Both the position numbers and the translations under genes were made by a program. 64,000 bases of DNA, taken from positions 1,475,109 through 1,539,108 of the forward strand of contig NC_002932.3 of assembly GCF_000006985.1 (NCBI RefSeq). Direction: 5' to 3'. The DNA comes from Chlorobaculum tepidum TLS. GTDB lineage: Bacteria; Bacteroidota; Chlorobiia; Chlorobiales; Chlorobiaceae. Numbering within the stretch: the first letter of the stretch is position 1; each line of letters opens with the position of its first letter. Shown here piece after piece: positions 15,915 to 27,513 of the stretch. The notes beneath the pieces were generated by a model, which was not told the DNA's origin, did not search any database, and was given only the letters and a program-made list of their open reading frames with translations.

Positions 15915-15998
15915 CTATTGTTTGCTCTCGTCCACCACTTCAAGCCACGGTTCGAGACTTTCTGTTGGCTTTGGAGTATCAATAACTTTTGAAACAAA
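15915..15998 (-). other. Possible coding remnant beside the array
   Basis: On the minus strand 15998-15915 reads FVSKVIDTPKPTESLEPW and on to a TAG stop, with a TGA immediately upstream. The composition looks like a genuine protein C-terminus rather than random sequence, but only about 27 residues remain. No family was recognised. It may be a piece of a host gene cut by insertion of the island. Confidence 0.25.
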
Positions 15999-16049
15999 TC
16001 AGGGCGACCCCGACAAATCAAACCGCCACTCTTCAATTCATCATTCGCT

Positions 16050-16853
16050 TCACGATTCATGCAGCGTAAAGCGCACCGGAATAGTCATCCAGACCCGCAC
16101 CTTCCTGCCGTTCTGCACTCCCGCCGTGTACTTCGTCTCCATAGCAATGCGCACCGCCTCCTTGTCGAACACTGTCTGGTCGGCAGGAATGCGTTTGACA
16201 ATCTCGGCTTTCATCGGGCGGCCCTCTTCGCTGATGAGCACGCGCACGAAAACCCTGCCTTCCAAACCGGCGATCCTCGCCATTTCGGGATAGACCAGCC
16301 TCGGCGTGCTGACCACCGTCGGCGGATTCTGGCAGTTGACAAATTCCACGACCGTGTCACAAGAGCCTGACGAACCGCCGCCATCCTGTGAAGCCGGGCC
16401 TTGCGTGATCGCCTGTTTGATCTCCTTCTGCGTCGCGAAAGTCTGATCCGGCGGCGCTTCAGCCACCTTCCTGATCTTGCCCACCTTCGGCGCTTCCACT
16501 GGCGCGGCGGCGGCCTTCACCTTCGACGGCTCCGGCGCAATGGACGGAGGTGGCGGCAACTGCGTCACGTTGGTGACAACCTCGTAGCACTGAACCGCCG
16601 CCTGCTGGTTGTGCCCGCCGCCGAACATGCCCATCACGCGATTCCAGTTCGCGCTGACAAGCCAGAAAATCGACAGAAGCAACACAGCCACGACCACGCC
16701 GTGAGTCAGAAACAGATGAGCCTCGCGCCGCAGGGCGAGATTGCCGTAATTGATCTGCCTCAGCCGGTCGGTATCGAGGAACTGTTCGCGGAAAGTCCAC
16801 CGCTGCGCCTTTCTGGCCGCCTCATGATGCACCGATTGTAACTTTGACGACAC
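16050..16853 (-). CDS. tonB: TonB family energy-transducing protein
   Basis: Protein of 267 residues. A cytoplasmic N-terminus precedes one membrane helix at about residues 50-70 (THGVVVAVLLLSIFWLV). A Pro/Ala/Lys-rich periplasmic linker follows (PPPPSIAPEPSKVKAAAAP), then a C-terminal TonB fold of about 85 residues (LVYPEMARIAGLEGRVFVRV). It passes proton-motive energy to outer-membrane transporters with ExbB-ExbD. It lies about 40 bp after the second exbD and is last in the exbB-exbD-exbD-tonB group. Several periplasmic Cys residues (VQCYEV, SCDTVVEFVNC) might form disulfides. No TonB-dependent receptor is present nearby. Confidence 0.88.
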   Translation of the reverse strand: MSSKLQSVHHEAARKAQRWTFREQFLDTDRLRQINYGNLALRREAHLFLTHGVVVAVLLLSIFWLVSANWNRVMGMFGGGHNQQAAVQCYEVVTNVTQLPPPPSIAPEPSKVKAAAAPVEAPKVGKIRKVAEAPPDQTFATQKEIKQAITQGPASQDGGGSSGSCDTVVEFVNCQNPPTVVSTPRLVYPEMARIAGLEGRVFVRVLISEEGRPMKAEIVKRIPADQTVFDKEAVRIAMETKYTAGVQNGRKVRVWMTIPVRFTLHES

Positions 16854-16892
16854 CTTTCCGTACTCCTGTTTTCTGGTTCACGAACCGCGTCT

Positions 16893-17423
16893 TCAGCGCA
16901 TGGTCACGGCCTTCTGAATTTCAGCTTCGTCCTTCGGGGTAAAATCGTCGAGGCTGAAACGGTCGATTTTCATCAGGTTGAACTCGTCGATGATATCGAC
17001 CAGCGCTTTGTACTTGGCCTTGCCGCTGATTCTGACGACAATCACCATCTTCCGGTTTCTGCCGGTCTCCTGACGCAACACCTGGCGAAGCTCGCTGCTG
17101 AGCGATGCATGGGTGCCGGCGCTGTCATACAGTGGTACACGCCGTGGAGCCGCCTCGCCGAGCGACCAGTAGGCAAAGCCGTCGCCGGGCACCCTGAGCG
17201 TCATCACGTTCAGTTCAGCCACGGCAACCTCGCCGGTCTCCGGTGGAATGTTGATTTCCATCGTGTTCGACTTGGCGAACGTTGTCGTCAGCATGAAAAA
17301 GGTCAGCAGCAGGAACGCTACGTCCACCATCGGCGTCATGTCGAGCTTGAAGCCGAGCCGTTTGCGCTGGTGCCCGCCCCGTTTCGAGCTGCGCCGGTCT
17401 CCGGGTGAATCAACCATGCCCAT
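16893..17423 (-). CDS. exbD: ExbD/TolR family biopolymer transport protein (second copy)
   Basis: Protein of 176 residues with a basic cytoplasmic start and one membrane helix containing the essential Asp: [20 protein letters not shown], where the Asp of MVDVAF is the proton-path residue. The periplasmic domain ends with [20 protein letters not shown]. It begins 1 bp after the first exbD stop. It differs from that copy mostly in the periplasmic domain, so the two may form a mixed dimer (inference). Confidence 0.9.
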   Translation of the reverse strand: MGMVDSPGDRRSSKRGGHQRKRLGFKLDMTPMVDVAFLLLTFFMLTTTFAKSNTMEINIPPETGEVAVAELNVMTLRVPGDGFAYWSLGEAAPRRVPLYDSAGTHASLSSELRQVLRQETGRNRKMVIVVRISGKAKYKALVDIIDEFNLMKIDRFSLDDFTPKDEAEIQKAVTMR

Positions 17424-17424
17424 A

Positions 17425-17958
17425 TCAACGCACCTCCTTTTCGAGAACGGTCACCAGGTTGAAGTTGAGCAGGTTCATCTTCCTGAACACCTTGATGACA
17501 TAGTTGACCGCCTCGTAATCGGCCTTGTTGTCCGCCCGGATCACCGGCCTGAGCCGCTGATCGGCAAAGCGCGACATCATGATGTAGCGGGCCAGCTCCT
17601 CTTTTTCGATTTTAAAGCTGTCGTCGAGCCTGAATCTGCTGAGCGAATCGGCCACCGCAGCCTTGGAGACGCCCGCATTTTCGAGCTTCGGCCTCACGAC
17701 CATATCGAACAGCCGCTCCCTGGTGCGCTGCGACGAAACGCCCATGTAGATTGAGTTGTCCTTCGCGATGGTCACGGTCAGCACGTCGGACTCCGGCAGC
17801 TTCATGTTCGAATGAGACGACGGCAGGTCGATGGTCACCGCTTCCGGCGGACGGAACTTGGTGGTCAGCATAAAAAAGGTCAGCAGCAGAAATGCCACAT
17901 CGACCATCGGCGTCATGTCAAGCCGGAACCCTACCCTTTTTGCCTTGATTTTGGACAT
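17425..17958 (-). CDS. exbD: ExbD/TolR family biopolymer transport protein (first copy)
   Basis: Protein of 177 residues. [20 protein letters not shown] carries the conserved proton-path Asp in its single membrane helix. The periplasmic part includes [20 protein letters not shown], an ExbD/TolR hallmark. It lies 9 bp after exbB. Pairs of exbD genes after exbB are common in Bacteroidota and Chlorobiota, so the duplication is not itself unusual. Confidence 0.92.
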   Translation of the reverse strand: MSKIKAKRVGFRLDMTPMVDVAFLLLTFFMLTTKFRPPEAVTIDLPSSHSNMKLPESDVLTVTIAKDNSIYMGVSSQRTRERLFDMVVRPKLENAGVSKAAVADSLSRFRLDDSFKIEKEELARYIMMSRFADQRLRPVIRADNKADYEAVNYVIKVFRKMNLLNFNLVTVLEKEVR

Positions 17959-17967
17959 GGTTCGAGA

Positions 17968-18711
17968 TCAGGATTTACTGCTGCCAAGGGTCTGGATAAT
18001 GTAGAACGCCGCCTCGTCGATCTGGTAGCTGAAGCGGTCAACCCGGCTGGTAAAGACGTTGTAGGTGACGATGCCCATGATACCGCCGAGAATGCCGAGC
18101 GCCGTGTTGAAGAGCGCCTCGGAGATGCCGAGCGAGAGCTGCACCGCGTCGGGCGCGCCGCTGGTGGCCATCGCCGAGAAGGCGCGGATCATGCCGAGCG
18201 TGGTACCGAGCAGGCCGACCATCGTGGAGATCGAGGCGATGGTCGAGATGGCGACGAGGTTCTTTTCGAGCAGCGGCATCTCCATGAGGGTCGCCTCCTC
18301 GACAGCTTTCTGCATCTCGCTGATGCGCTTCTCACGGTCGGTCACGTTGTGTACGGCGAGCATCTTGTAGCGGTCGAGCACGGCGCGGAGCACGGCGGAG
18401 AGGGAGCTCTGGTGGTCGTCACAGCGGGAGATGGCCTGGTCGATGGAGCCCGAATCGACATCCTGCTTGAGGCTTTGTACGAACTCCGTGATGGAGCCTT
18501 TGCCGGAAGCTTTGTTTAGCGCGACGATCCGCTCGACGATGTAGGCGATCACCATCAGAATCAGCGCCATCAGCACCGACACGATCGGCCCGCCTTTCCA
18601 GACGGCATGGAACATGGACTCCGGTGGTGTTGTGCCCATCCAGACATAAAAACCAAGGGATACCGCGTAGGTCACCACAATCAGTATCGCCGTAAAAAAT
18701 CCCTGCTTCAT
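17968..18711 (-). CDS. exbB: MotA/TolQ/ExbB proton channel family protein
   Basis: Protein of 247 residues with three membrane segments: an N-terminal helix (FFTAILIVVTYAVSLGFYVW), one at about residues 40-62 (IVSVLMALILMVIAYIVERI), and a C-terminal pair region with the family signature STMVGLLGTTLGMIRAFSAM and LGILGGIMGIVTYNVF. It builds the inner-membrane pentamer around ExbD. It is the first gene of the minus-strand operon. Its promoter must lie in the 350-bp gap shared with dnaG. Confidence 0.92.
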   Translation of the reverse strand: MKQGFFTAILIVVTYAVSLGFYVWMGTTPPESMFHAVWKGGPIVSVLMALILMVIAYIVERIVALNKASGKGSITEFVQSLKQDVDSGSIDQAISRCDDHQSSLSAVLRAVLDRYKMLAVHNVTDREKRISEMQKAVEEATLMEMPLLEKNLVAISTIASISTMVGLLGTTLGMIRAFSAMATSGAPDAVQLSLGISEALFNTALGILGGIMGIVTYNVFTSRVDRFSYQIDEAAFYIIQTLGSSKS

Positions 18712-19061
18712 ATGGTTGGTATTGAGATGTTGGAAGTAACGGAATCCATAAAAAAGCCTCTCCGAAACCAGATCAAGCTCATCCGGCAGTCATACGTCCA
18801 GGAGTTGAGACCCGAGCGGCATCTGAAAACATCGAGGCAAAAAGAGCGACTATCACTGTGATAATGTAGTAATAAAGCACTGACACAACAATGAGTCAGA
18901 CAAGGAAGCATCAGGAAAATCGCCTGGAAAAGCATTTTTTTCACAAAAATCGGCATAAGACCTCTTCTATTGAAACACGGCTCGCAAGGCATTGCGATTT
19001 CTTTATTTTCAATTTATCATAGCATCGAACAAAACGGGAAAAGAATGAGAACATTACAGGC
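18712..19061. other. Intergenic region between divergent exbB and dnaG
   Basis: 350 bp with no convincing gene. An open frame on the minus strand (about 94 codons) lacks protein-like composition and was not called. The region probably holds the divergent promoters of the exb operon and dnaG. Confidence 0.6.
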
Positions 19062-20954
19062 ATGATACCGGAACGCATGATTGATGAGGTCCGCCAGAGC
19101 ACGGACATTGTTGACGTGGTGTCGGATTATGTCAGGCTGCACCCCTCGGGCCGCCATTTCAAGGCGCTCTCGCCCTTTACGCAGGAGAAGACCCCGTCGT
19201 TCATCGTCTCGCCCGACAAGCAGATTTACAAATGCTTTTCGAGCGGCAAGGGCGGCAACGTCTTCACCTTCGTCATGGAGATGGAGAAGGTGAGCTTTCC
19301 TGAAGCGGTCGAGATGCTGGCCAAACGCGCCGGAATCGACATCGGCAAATACCAGCAACAGAAGGCCAAAGAAAAGGATAAACGGGAGGCCAGCCAGTTC
19401 GACACACTGCGCTGGGCGGCGAAGCTGTTCCACGGCACGCTGCAAAGCGAGGCCGGAAGCGCGGCGCTCGCCTACCTCACCGGCAAGCGGGGACTCGAAC
19501 CCGGCACGATCCGGCGCTTCGGCCTCGGCTTCGCGCCCGAGTCGTGGGATCACCTGCTCCATGCGGCGGAGCGTGACGGAGCACCGGTCGAGCATCTCGT
19601 CAGCCTCGGCCTCCTGACGCGCCACCCGAAGCGCAACACTCTCTACGACACATTCCGCAACCGGATCATCTTTCCGATTCTGACCGTCGGCGGCCAGGTG
19701 GCGGGCTTCGGCGGGCGTACGCTGTCAAACGACGCCGAAACACCCAAGTACATCAACTCGCCGGAGAGCGCCTTCTTCGAGAAGTCGAAGCTGCTCTACG
19801 GGATGCACGCCGCCAAGAACGAAATCCGGCGGCAGGAAACGGCCATTCTCGTCGAAGGGTACATGGACGTGATCGCCATGCACCAGGCGGGCTTCACCAA
19901 CACGGTCGCCTCGTGCGGCACGGCGCTCACCCGCTACCAGGCCAAAATCCTGAAGCGCTACACCTCGCGCGTGCTCTTCCTCTACGACGGCGACAACGCA
20001 GGCAAGAAATCGATGCTGGCGGGCATCGACATTCTGCTCTCGGAGGGGCTGACGCCGTGGGTGGTGATGCTGCCCGGCAATGAAGACCCCGACAGTTTCA
20101 TTCGCAACTACGGCAAGGAGGCGTTTCTCGGCGAGCTGGAGAGTGAAAAAAGCTCGTTTCAGGATTTCCAGCTCCGCTGCTATCAGGATGCCGGATGGAT
20201 GGAGAGCCCCGATACCGCCTCAAAAGCGATTTCTGCCATGACGCGGAGCATCGCCCTCATCGCCGATCCGGTGCAGAAGGAACTGTACATCGACGAGCTG
20301 TCGAAAAAGCTCGATCTCAGCCGCCAGACGCTCCGCGAGGTGATGGCCGCGAGCGACACCGGGGGCAGCACGCGAGAGTCACGCCAGCGCCGCAGCGAAC
20401 CGGCCCCGCAGCCCCTCGCGCGGCAAGCGCCGCTCTCCGTGACGGAACGCACCTTCCTCGAAGCGCTGATCGAAAGCACCTTCTACGGCAACGAAGTGCT
20501 CGACTTCGCCGCCTCGCATGAGTCGATGTTCCACCTCGAACATCCTGCCGCGCAAACAATTTTCAGCCATCTGGTCAGGCGATTCCGCGAAATGAATGAC
20601 CGCGACGGTCACCTCGACATCAACTCTGAGATCAGCTCCATCGGCATGGAGGACGCAAGCAACCTCGCCTTCGACATCCTCTTCCGCCTGCCGGTCAACG
20701 AAACCACGCGCCTGACCCCTGCCGAACTCGAACAGCACGCCCGCCGTTGCCTCTCTCACTTCCTCGTTGCGGTCAAAGCGCTGGTGCTCGAACCGTTGCA
20801 GAAAGAGAAACAGAAAATTATCGCACAACTCCAGTCAGCCACCAGCACGCACGAACAGGAACGCTTGTCAAGAGAGCTTCTCGAACACAACAAACAATTT
20901 CGCGCGATGGAGCAGGAGGTTGACGAGTCGATCAGGGGAATATTGGGGGAATAA
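19062..20954 (+). CDS. dnaG: DNA primase with degenerate CHC2 zinc motif
   Basis: Replicative primase of 630 residues. Domains: N-terminal CHC2-like fold (1-100), catalytic TOPRIM domain (about 250-340: AILVEGYMDVIAMHQAGF and LFLYDGDNAGKKS are intact), and a C-terminal helicase-binding region after a variable linker near residue 440. The zinc motif usually reads CPFHxEKTPSF with a later CFGCG. Here it is SPFTQEKTPSF and CFSSGKGG, so three of the four ligands are replaced by Ser or Thr. I know this pattern as typical of Bacteroidota-related primases, so it is a lineage trait rather than damage. The start at ATG 19062 matches the family N-terminus (MIPERMIDEVRQSTDIVDVV). Confidence 0.95.
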   Translation: MIPERMIDEVRQSTDIVDVVSDYVRLHPSGRHFKALSPFTQEKTPSFIVSPDKQIYKCFSSGKGGNVFTFVMEMEKVSFPEAVEMLAKRAGIDIGKYQQQKAKEKDKREASQFDTLRWAAKLFHGTLQSEAGSAALAYLTGKRGLEPGTIRRFGLGFAPESWDHLLHAAERDGAPVEHLVSLGLLTRHPKRNTLYDTFRNRIIFPILTVGGQVAGFGGRTLSNDAETPKYINSPESAFFEKSKLLYGMHAAKNEIRRQETAILVEGYMDVIAMHQAGFTNTVASCGTALTRYQAKILKRYTSRVLFLYDGDNAGKKSMLAGIDILLSEGLTPWVVMLPGNEDPDSFIRNYGKEAFLGELESEKSSFQDFQLRCYQDAGWMESPDTASKAISAMTRSIALIADPVQKELYIDELSKKLDLSRQTLREVMAASDTGGSTRESRQRRSEPAPQPLARQAPLSVTERTFLEALIESTFYGNEVLDFAASHESMFHLEHPAAQTIFSHLVRRFREMNDRDGHLDINSEISSIGMEDASNLAFDILFRLPVNETTRLTPAELEQHARRCLSHFLVAVKALVLEPLQKEKQKIIAQLQSATSTHEQERLSRELLEHNKQFRAMEQEVDESIRGILGE

Positions 20955-20961
20955 AATTTCG

Positions 20962-21023
20962 CCTGTTCAACAGCTTATAACAATTGCCTTTTATCCAGCA
21001 ATAAAAGGCGATCTATGAACAGG
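20962..21023. repeat. Nested inverted repeats after dnaG
   Basis: The outer arms CCTGTTCA (20962-20969) and TGAACAGG (21016-21023) are perfect. Inside lie GCCTTTTAT (20986-20994) and ATAAAAGGC (21001-21009), also perfect. The inner stem could end dnaG transcription, but no T-run follows. The AT-rich DUF2971 gene ends 48 bp beyond on the other strand. Confidence 0.55.
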
Positions 21024-21071
21024 AGAAATATGGCTATACAAAAGTCCGTCCGTAAAGCGGGAATAGATCAA

Positions 21072-22100
21072 TCATCTGACCGGAATTTCGGTAACTCTCA
21101 CTTTTGACTCCACATCTGAAACGCCGATTTTTTTCAGTTCATCACAAAAAACTTCATACGTAGCATAAGGAGATTTTGATGGACCGATAATCAGACTGTC
21201 GAATATTTTAGAAAGGTCAATATCAGAAAGAACAGGATCGATAGCAGCATTCAGAGGCATCTTGTACACATTACGCGAAGCACCAACCTGCTCTTCAACA
21301 CCCGGCTCTATCAATCGCGCAGAAGTCTCCGATGTAAAGCATTTTGGCAAATAAACACAACGCCACTCACGCTCCTCCTTGAATACTTTATGCTTCACAC
21401 AGAGAACGTTAATCAGAATCATCGAGACTATTGCAGAGGTAACAAGATCCGGGTCCAGGCGTTCAAGGAAGGATTTATGATTTTCAACATTTTTAATAAC
21501 CTCGGCAAGTTCCAGATGCTGTTGACCTTTTCCTTTATATAAAACCGGATTGAAAAATATCCGCAAAACTTGTGAAACAGCTGACAGAGCCGGAAGTCTA
21601 AGAAACATAGCTACAGGCTGCGACTGACCACAAAACGCCCTCCACATAGACAATCGACCCAACTCTTTCTCACTTTCATCATGCTCCAACACTGACAGAA
21701 AATACGTTCCATCATTCCTGCCATGAGAATGATCACTATAAATCTTCATTACCCTGTCAACAACTCCCGGCAAAACCACCTCAATACGATTTCTAAATTC
21801 AACCCAATGGTTATTTTCATTTGACAAAAGACCATCCATGATATTAAACCCATCCTGCACCTCTTGTCTGTCTGGCATATGAAGAGCATTACGCATCAGA
21901 ACCCGTTTCTCTCTAATAATATCCAATGCCGACTCTGTCGATGTATAGTGAACAAACAAGACATCATTACTTATTAAGCCGGAGCTAGAGAAATAATATT
22001 GCATCTTTTTATAAAAAAAATTCGGCAAAAATATCTCTTCTAACTTCGCGAGGTCATCATTATAACCAGCTGTAGCAAGCCCCTTCTTCGTATTGGACAT
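21072..22100 (-). CDS. DUF2971 family protein
   Basis: Protein of 342 residues. The N-terminal motif VLFVHYTSTESALDIIREKR followed by NALHMPDRQEVQDG and the C-terminal FKEEREWRCVY are the marks of DUF2971, a family of unknown function often found in accessory regions. Codon use is clearly more AT-rich than in flanking dnaG and glyA, suggesting horizontal acquisition. It stands alone, convergent with dnaG and upstream of the glyA terminator on the same strand. DUF2971 proteins occur near defence genes in some genomes, but nothing here shows such a role. Confidence 0.7.
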   Translation of the reverse strand: MSNTKKGLATAGYNDDLAKLEEIFLPNFFYKKMQYYFSSSGLISNDVLFVHYTSTESALDIIREKRVLMRNALHMPDRQEVQDGFNIMDGLLSNENNHWVEFRNRIEVVLPGVVDRVMKIYSDHSHGRNDGTYFLSVLEHDESEKELGRLSMWRAFCGQSQPVAMFLRLPALSAVSQVLRIFFNPVLYKGKGQQHLELAEVIKNVENHKSFLERLDPDLVTSAIVSMILINVLCVKHKVFKEEREWRCVYLPKCFTSETSARLIEPGVEEQVGASRNVYKMPLNAAIDPVLSDIDLSKIFDSLIIGPSKSPYATYEVFCDELKKIGVSDVESKVRVTEIPVR

Positions 22101-22160
22101 GGCACCCTTTTTTTCTTGGCAAGGACTTAACCAATGGTGATAGTAAATTTATTATAAAAA

Positions 22161-22200
22161 AGACAAAAAAGGCCGGCGTCCACAGAGATGACCGGCCTTT
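22161..22200 (-). terminator. Terminator of glyA
   Basis: Read on the minus strand, AAAGGCCGG and CCGGCCTTT form a 9-bp stem (22168-22176 with 22192-22200) followed by a T-run (complement of 22161-22170). It lies 22 bp after the glyA stop. Confidence 0.85.
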
Positions 22201-22222
22201 GTAATACTTTATCGCATATCAC

Positions 22223-23545
22223 TTAGACGAGAGAACCGTAGTTGTTGAGCGGGAAGCCAAGGCACAGCTCGCGAACTTCAGCCCTGACGGCCTTGCAGAC
22301 ATCGGCGACGTTGGCGTCGTTGGCAGCGCTGATGACGCGATCGATGAATTCAACGATCTTTTCAGCTTCGGCAACCTTCATCCCACGAGTGGTCATCGCC
22401 GGGGTGCCGATGCGGATGCCGCTGGTGACGAACGGCGATTTGTCGTCGAAAGGCACCATGTTTTTGTTAACCGTGATTCCGGCTTCGTGCAGGAGGTTTT
22501 CGGCTACCTTGCCGTTGACGTTCTTGTTGCGCAGGTCGAGCAGCATGAGGTGGTTTTTCGTACCACCGCTGACGATGTGGTAGCCCGCCGCGAGGAACTT
22601 CGCGGCCATTGCAGCGGCGTTGTCCTTGATCTGCTGCGCATAGGCTTTAAACTCGGGCTGGAGCGCTTCGCCGAAGGCAACCGCCTTGCCGGCGATGATG
22701 TGCATGAGCGGGCCGCCCTGGATGCCGGGCATCACCTCGGCGTCGATCACCTCGGACATCATCTTGACGCGCGAGCCGTTCTTGGTGTTGATAGTCAGGC
22801 CGAGCGGATTCTCGAAATCCTTGCCCATCATGATCATGCCGCCGCGTGGGCCGCGCAGGGTCTTGTGCGTGGTGGTGGTCACGAAGTGGCAATGCGGCAT
22901 CGGGTTGGCAGAAAGGCCCGCAGCAACGAGGCCCGCCGGGTGGGCGATGTCGGCCATGAGCAGCGCACCGACTTTGTCGGCGACTTCGCGGAACGCCTTG
23001 AAGTCAAAGCCCTGCGAGTAGGCACTCGCGCCGGTGATGATGAGCTTCGGCTTGACTCGCCTGGCCATCTCTTCGACCTTGTTCATGTCGATGATGCCAG
23101 TCTCTTTGTCAACGCCGTAAGAGTGGGCATCAAAGAACTGGCCGGAGAAGTTCACCTTGCTGCCGTGAGTCAGGTGGCCGCCGTGGGAGAGGTCGAGGCC
23201 CATGATGGCGTCGCCCGGCTTGAGCACGGCGAAAAGCACCGCCATGTTGGCGCTGGAACCGGAGTGCGGCTGCACGTTGACGTACTCACAGCCGAAAAGC
23301 TTCTTGGCGCGGTCGCGGGCGAGGTTCTCGGCCACATCAACAAATTCGCAGCCGCCGTAGTAGCGCTTGCCGGGGTAGCCCTCGGCGTACTTGTTGGTCA
23401 TCACCGAGCCGCAAGCTTCCATGACCGCCTTGCTGGTGAAGTTCTCCGAAGCGATCAGTTCGAGCGTTTCGGTTTGGCGTTTTGTTTCATTGGCAATCGC
23501 CTCGAAGACCTCGGGGTCGAGCCGTTTCAGAATATCGTTGTCCAT
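22223..23545 (-). CDS. glyA: Serine hydroxymethyltransferase
   Basis: PLP enzyme of 440 residues that interconverts serine and glycine and charges tetrahydrofolate with a one-carbon unit. Signature parts are [55 protein letters not shown], and the PLP-lysine loop [14 protein letters not shown] with Lys near residue 225. Full length. It is 24 bp downstream of ribBA on the same strand and may share its transcript. Functionally it links to the glycine cleavage genes at 56-58 kb. Confidence 0.97.
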   Translation of the reverse strand: MDNDILKRLDPEVFEAIANETKRQTETLELIASENFTSKAVMEACGSVMTNKYAEGYPGKRYYGGCEFVDVAENLARDRAKKLFGCEYVNVQPHSGSSANMAVLFAVLKPGDAIMGLDLSHGGHLTHGSKVNFSGQFFDAHSYGVDKETGIIDMNKVEEMARRVKPKLIITGASAYSQGFDFKAFREVADKVGALLMADIAHPAGLVAAGLSANPMPHCHFVTTTTHKTLRGPRGGMIMMGKDFENPLGLTINTKNGSRVKMMSEVIDAEVMPGIQGGPLMHIIAGKAVAFGEALQPEFKAYAQQIKDNAAAMAAKFLAAGYHIVSGGTKNHLMLLDLRNKNVNGKVAENLLHEAGITVNKNMVPFDDKSPFVTSGIRIGTPAMTTRGMKVAEAEKIVEFIDRVISAANDANVADVCKAVRAEVRELCLGFPLNNYGSLV

Positions 23546-23569
23546 CGTGTTTCCTTCTCCCGCTGGAGG

Positions 23570-24850
23570 TTAATCTTTTTTGTGCTGTTTCAACTGCTCA
23601 TCGGCAAGGCGCTCGAAGAGAATCCGTTCATTGCCCGAAGCCATTTGAATCATGTGACCAAGCTTGTCGCGCTTGGTCTGCAGGTAGTGGCGGTTCACCT
23701 CGTTCGGCTCGATTTCGAGCGGTACGCGTTCGACGATTTCAAGACCATAGCCTTCCAGACCGACAATCTTTTTCGGGTTGTTGGTCATCAACCGCATCTT
23801 CCTGACACCAAGGTCCTGAAGAATCTGCGCACCGATGCCGTAGTCGCGAAGGTCGGGTTTGAAACCGAGCTTCTCGTTGGCCTCGACCGTGTCGAACCCT
23901 TCGTCCTGAAGGTTGTAGGCCTTGAGCTTGTTGATGAGGCCGATGCCTCGCCCCTCCTGCATGAGGTAAATCAGGACGCCACGCCCCTCCTTTTCAATCA
24001 TGCGCAGAGCGGTTTCGAGCTGGTGACCGCAGTCGCAACGCAACGAACCGAAGGTATCGCCCGTGGCGCACTGCGAGTGCACCCGGGCAAGCACCGGCTC
24101 GCCGTTGCCAACATCGCCCTTGACGAAGGCCATGTGATTCTGCTGATCGACGATGGTTTCGTAGGCAATGAGCTTGAACTCGCCATACGCGGTCGGTAGC
24201 TTCGACTCGACGGCGCGGTGCACGAGCTTCGACCGCTGCATCCGGTAAGCCACGAGATCTTTGATCGTGATGAGCTTCATGCCGAGCTTCTCTTTGAGCT
24301 TCAGCAGTTCGGGCACACGCGCCATGCTGCCGTCGTCGTGCAGGATTTCGCAGAGCAAACCGGCTGGCTGGCATCCGGCAAGACGACAGAGATCGACCGC
24401 GGCCTCGGTGTGACCAACCCTGCGTAGCACACCGCCATCCATCGCCCGGAGCGGGAAGATGTGGCCGGGGCGTGAGAAGTCGTCCGCCGTGGAGGACGGA
24501 TCGGCAAGCATCTTGAGCGTCATGTATCGGTCGTAGGCCGAAATGCCGGTGGTCACCCCTTCGGCGATCGCGTCGATTGAAACGGTGAAGTTTGTTTCGT
24601 GCTGGGAGGTGTTGCGCTGCACCATCGGTTCAAGCTGCAACTCGCGGGCGCGCTCCATGGGAATAGCCACGCAGAGCAGGCCGCGCGCCTCTTTGGTGAT
24701 GAAGTTCACCATCTCGGGGGTCACATGCTCGGCAGCGGCAATAAAATCGCCTTCATCCTCCCGATCTTCGTCATCGACGACGATGATCAGCTTGCCGTTT
24801 TTAATGTCTTCGATGGCTGATTCTATGGAATCGAACTGATTGTTGCTCAT
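23570..24850 (-). CDS. ribBA: Bifunctional 3,4-dihydroxy-2-butanone 4-phosphate synthase / GTP cyclohydrolase II
   Basis: Riboflavin synthesis fusion of about 426 residues that makes both precursors. Residues 1-200 are Rib[21 protein letters not shown] carries the metal-binding acidic loop and [20 protein letters not shown] the substrate loop. Residues about 210-426 are Rib[21 protein letters not shown] contains the zinc cysteines, and [20 protein letters not shown] follows. I prefer ATG 24850 over an in-frame start at 24865 because a good Shine-Dalgarno (AGGAGTG) precedes it. No FMN riboswitch was recognised upstream. Confidence 0.96.
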   Translation of the reverse strand: MSNNQFDSIESAIEDIKNGKLIIVVDDEDREDEGDFIAAAEHVTPEMVNFITKEARGLLCVAIPMERARELQLEPMVQRNTSQHETNFTVSIDAIAEGVTTGISAYDRYMTLKMLADPSSTADDFSRPGHIFPLRAMDGGVLRRVGHTEAAVDLCRLAGCQPAGLLCEILHDDGSMARVPELLKLKEKLGMKLITIKDLVAYRMQRSKLVHRAVESKLPTAYGEFKLIAYETIVDQQNHMAFVKGDVGNGEPVLARVHSQCATGDTFGSLRCDCGHQLETALRMIEKEGRGVLIYLMQEGRGIGLINKLKAYNLQDEGFDTVEANEKLGFKPDLRDYGIGAQILQDLGVRKMRLMTNNPKKIVGLEGYGLEIVERVPLEIEPNEVNRHYLQTKRDKLGHMIQMASGNERILFERLADEQLKQHKKD

Positions 24851-25113
24851 CACACTCCTGATCAATACTGTGGTTACCTAGCTCGGATTGCTAGTCGGAA
24901 ATTACATGAAAAGAATATAATAGTAAAATTACGGGCACCCCTAAAATTCCTGAACCGTCTTCAGCGACAGGCAAAGCCACGCCAGCCGACAATGAACGCG
25001 CGGGCTTTGAGTTCGGACGCCTTTTTATTATACTCCGGCGGTTGTAAAGTACGGCCCTGAATTGTTACCTTTGGTGATGCTCTACCAATCATGATTTTCC
25101 AACACGACGCTGC

Positions 25114-26970
<1,857 letters not shown>

Positions 26971-27513
26971 TTTCCGCGACAAAGCGCCGGGCATTTTCAC
27001 CGATGCCCGGCCTTTCGCTCTCCCTCGGCCCGGCGACATTCAGCACGCCGATTCCATGCGCCCAGATCCACTCCGCAACCGTTCCGGCATCCGTTTCTCC
27101 ACACAGATCGACAATCAGGCAAAGCCGGCCGTATCGCTGCGCGCACTCGACCGTGAGCTTCGTGCCGCCCGCAACCAGGCCTGAAGTCAGCACGAGAGTG
27201 GCGTCCGAGTCGCGGACGTTCCACGCCGTTCTGACGGCATACCGGGAGAAGGGCGTTTCAACAAGTCTGTACTTTTCGGGGATCACGCCATCTTCCGCTC
27301 TCCTGCCTCTCGGACACCAGCCGCCATGCGCGTGACCAGCGGCGATGGCCGCATCGAGCGCACTGCGGTCCACGCCGGTCTGCCCGCCAGAAACGATCAT
27401 CGACAAGCCGCCGCATGAGCCGATCTTCCGGAAATACTCCTCATTATCGCCACCGTTCATTATCTTGCGCTATTTCAAATTGTTCAACCGTCACACCAAC
27501 ATCAAGCACTCTC

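Noticed and set aside
18708-18992. 94-codon minus-strand open frame between exbB and dnaG
   Set aside because: Cys/Arg/Ser-rich translation without domain similarity, overlapping the promoter region; no ribosome site.
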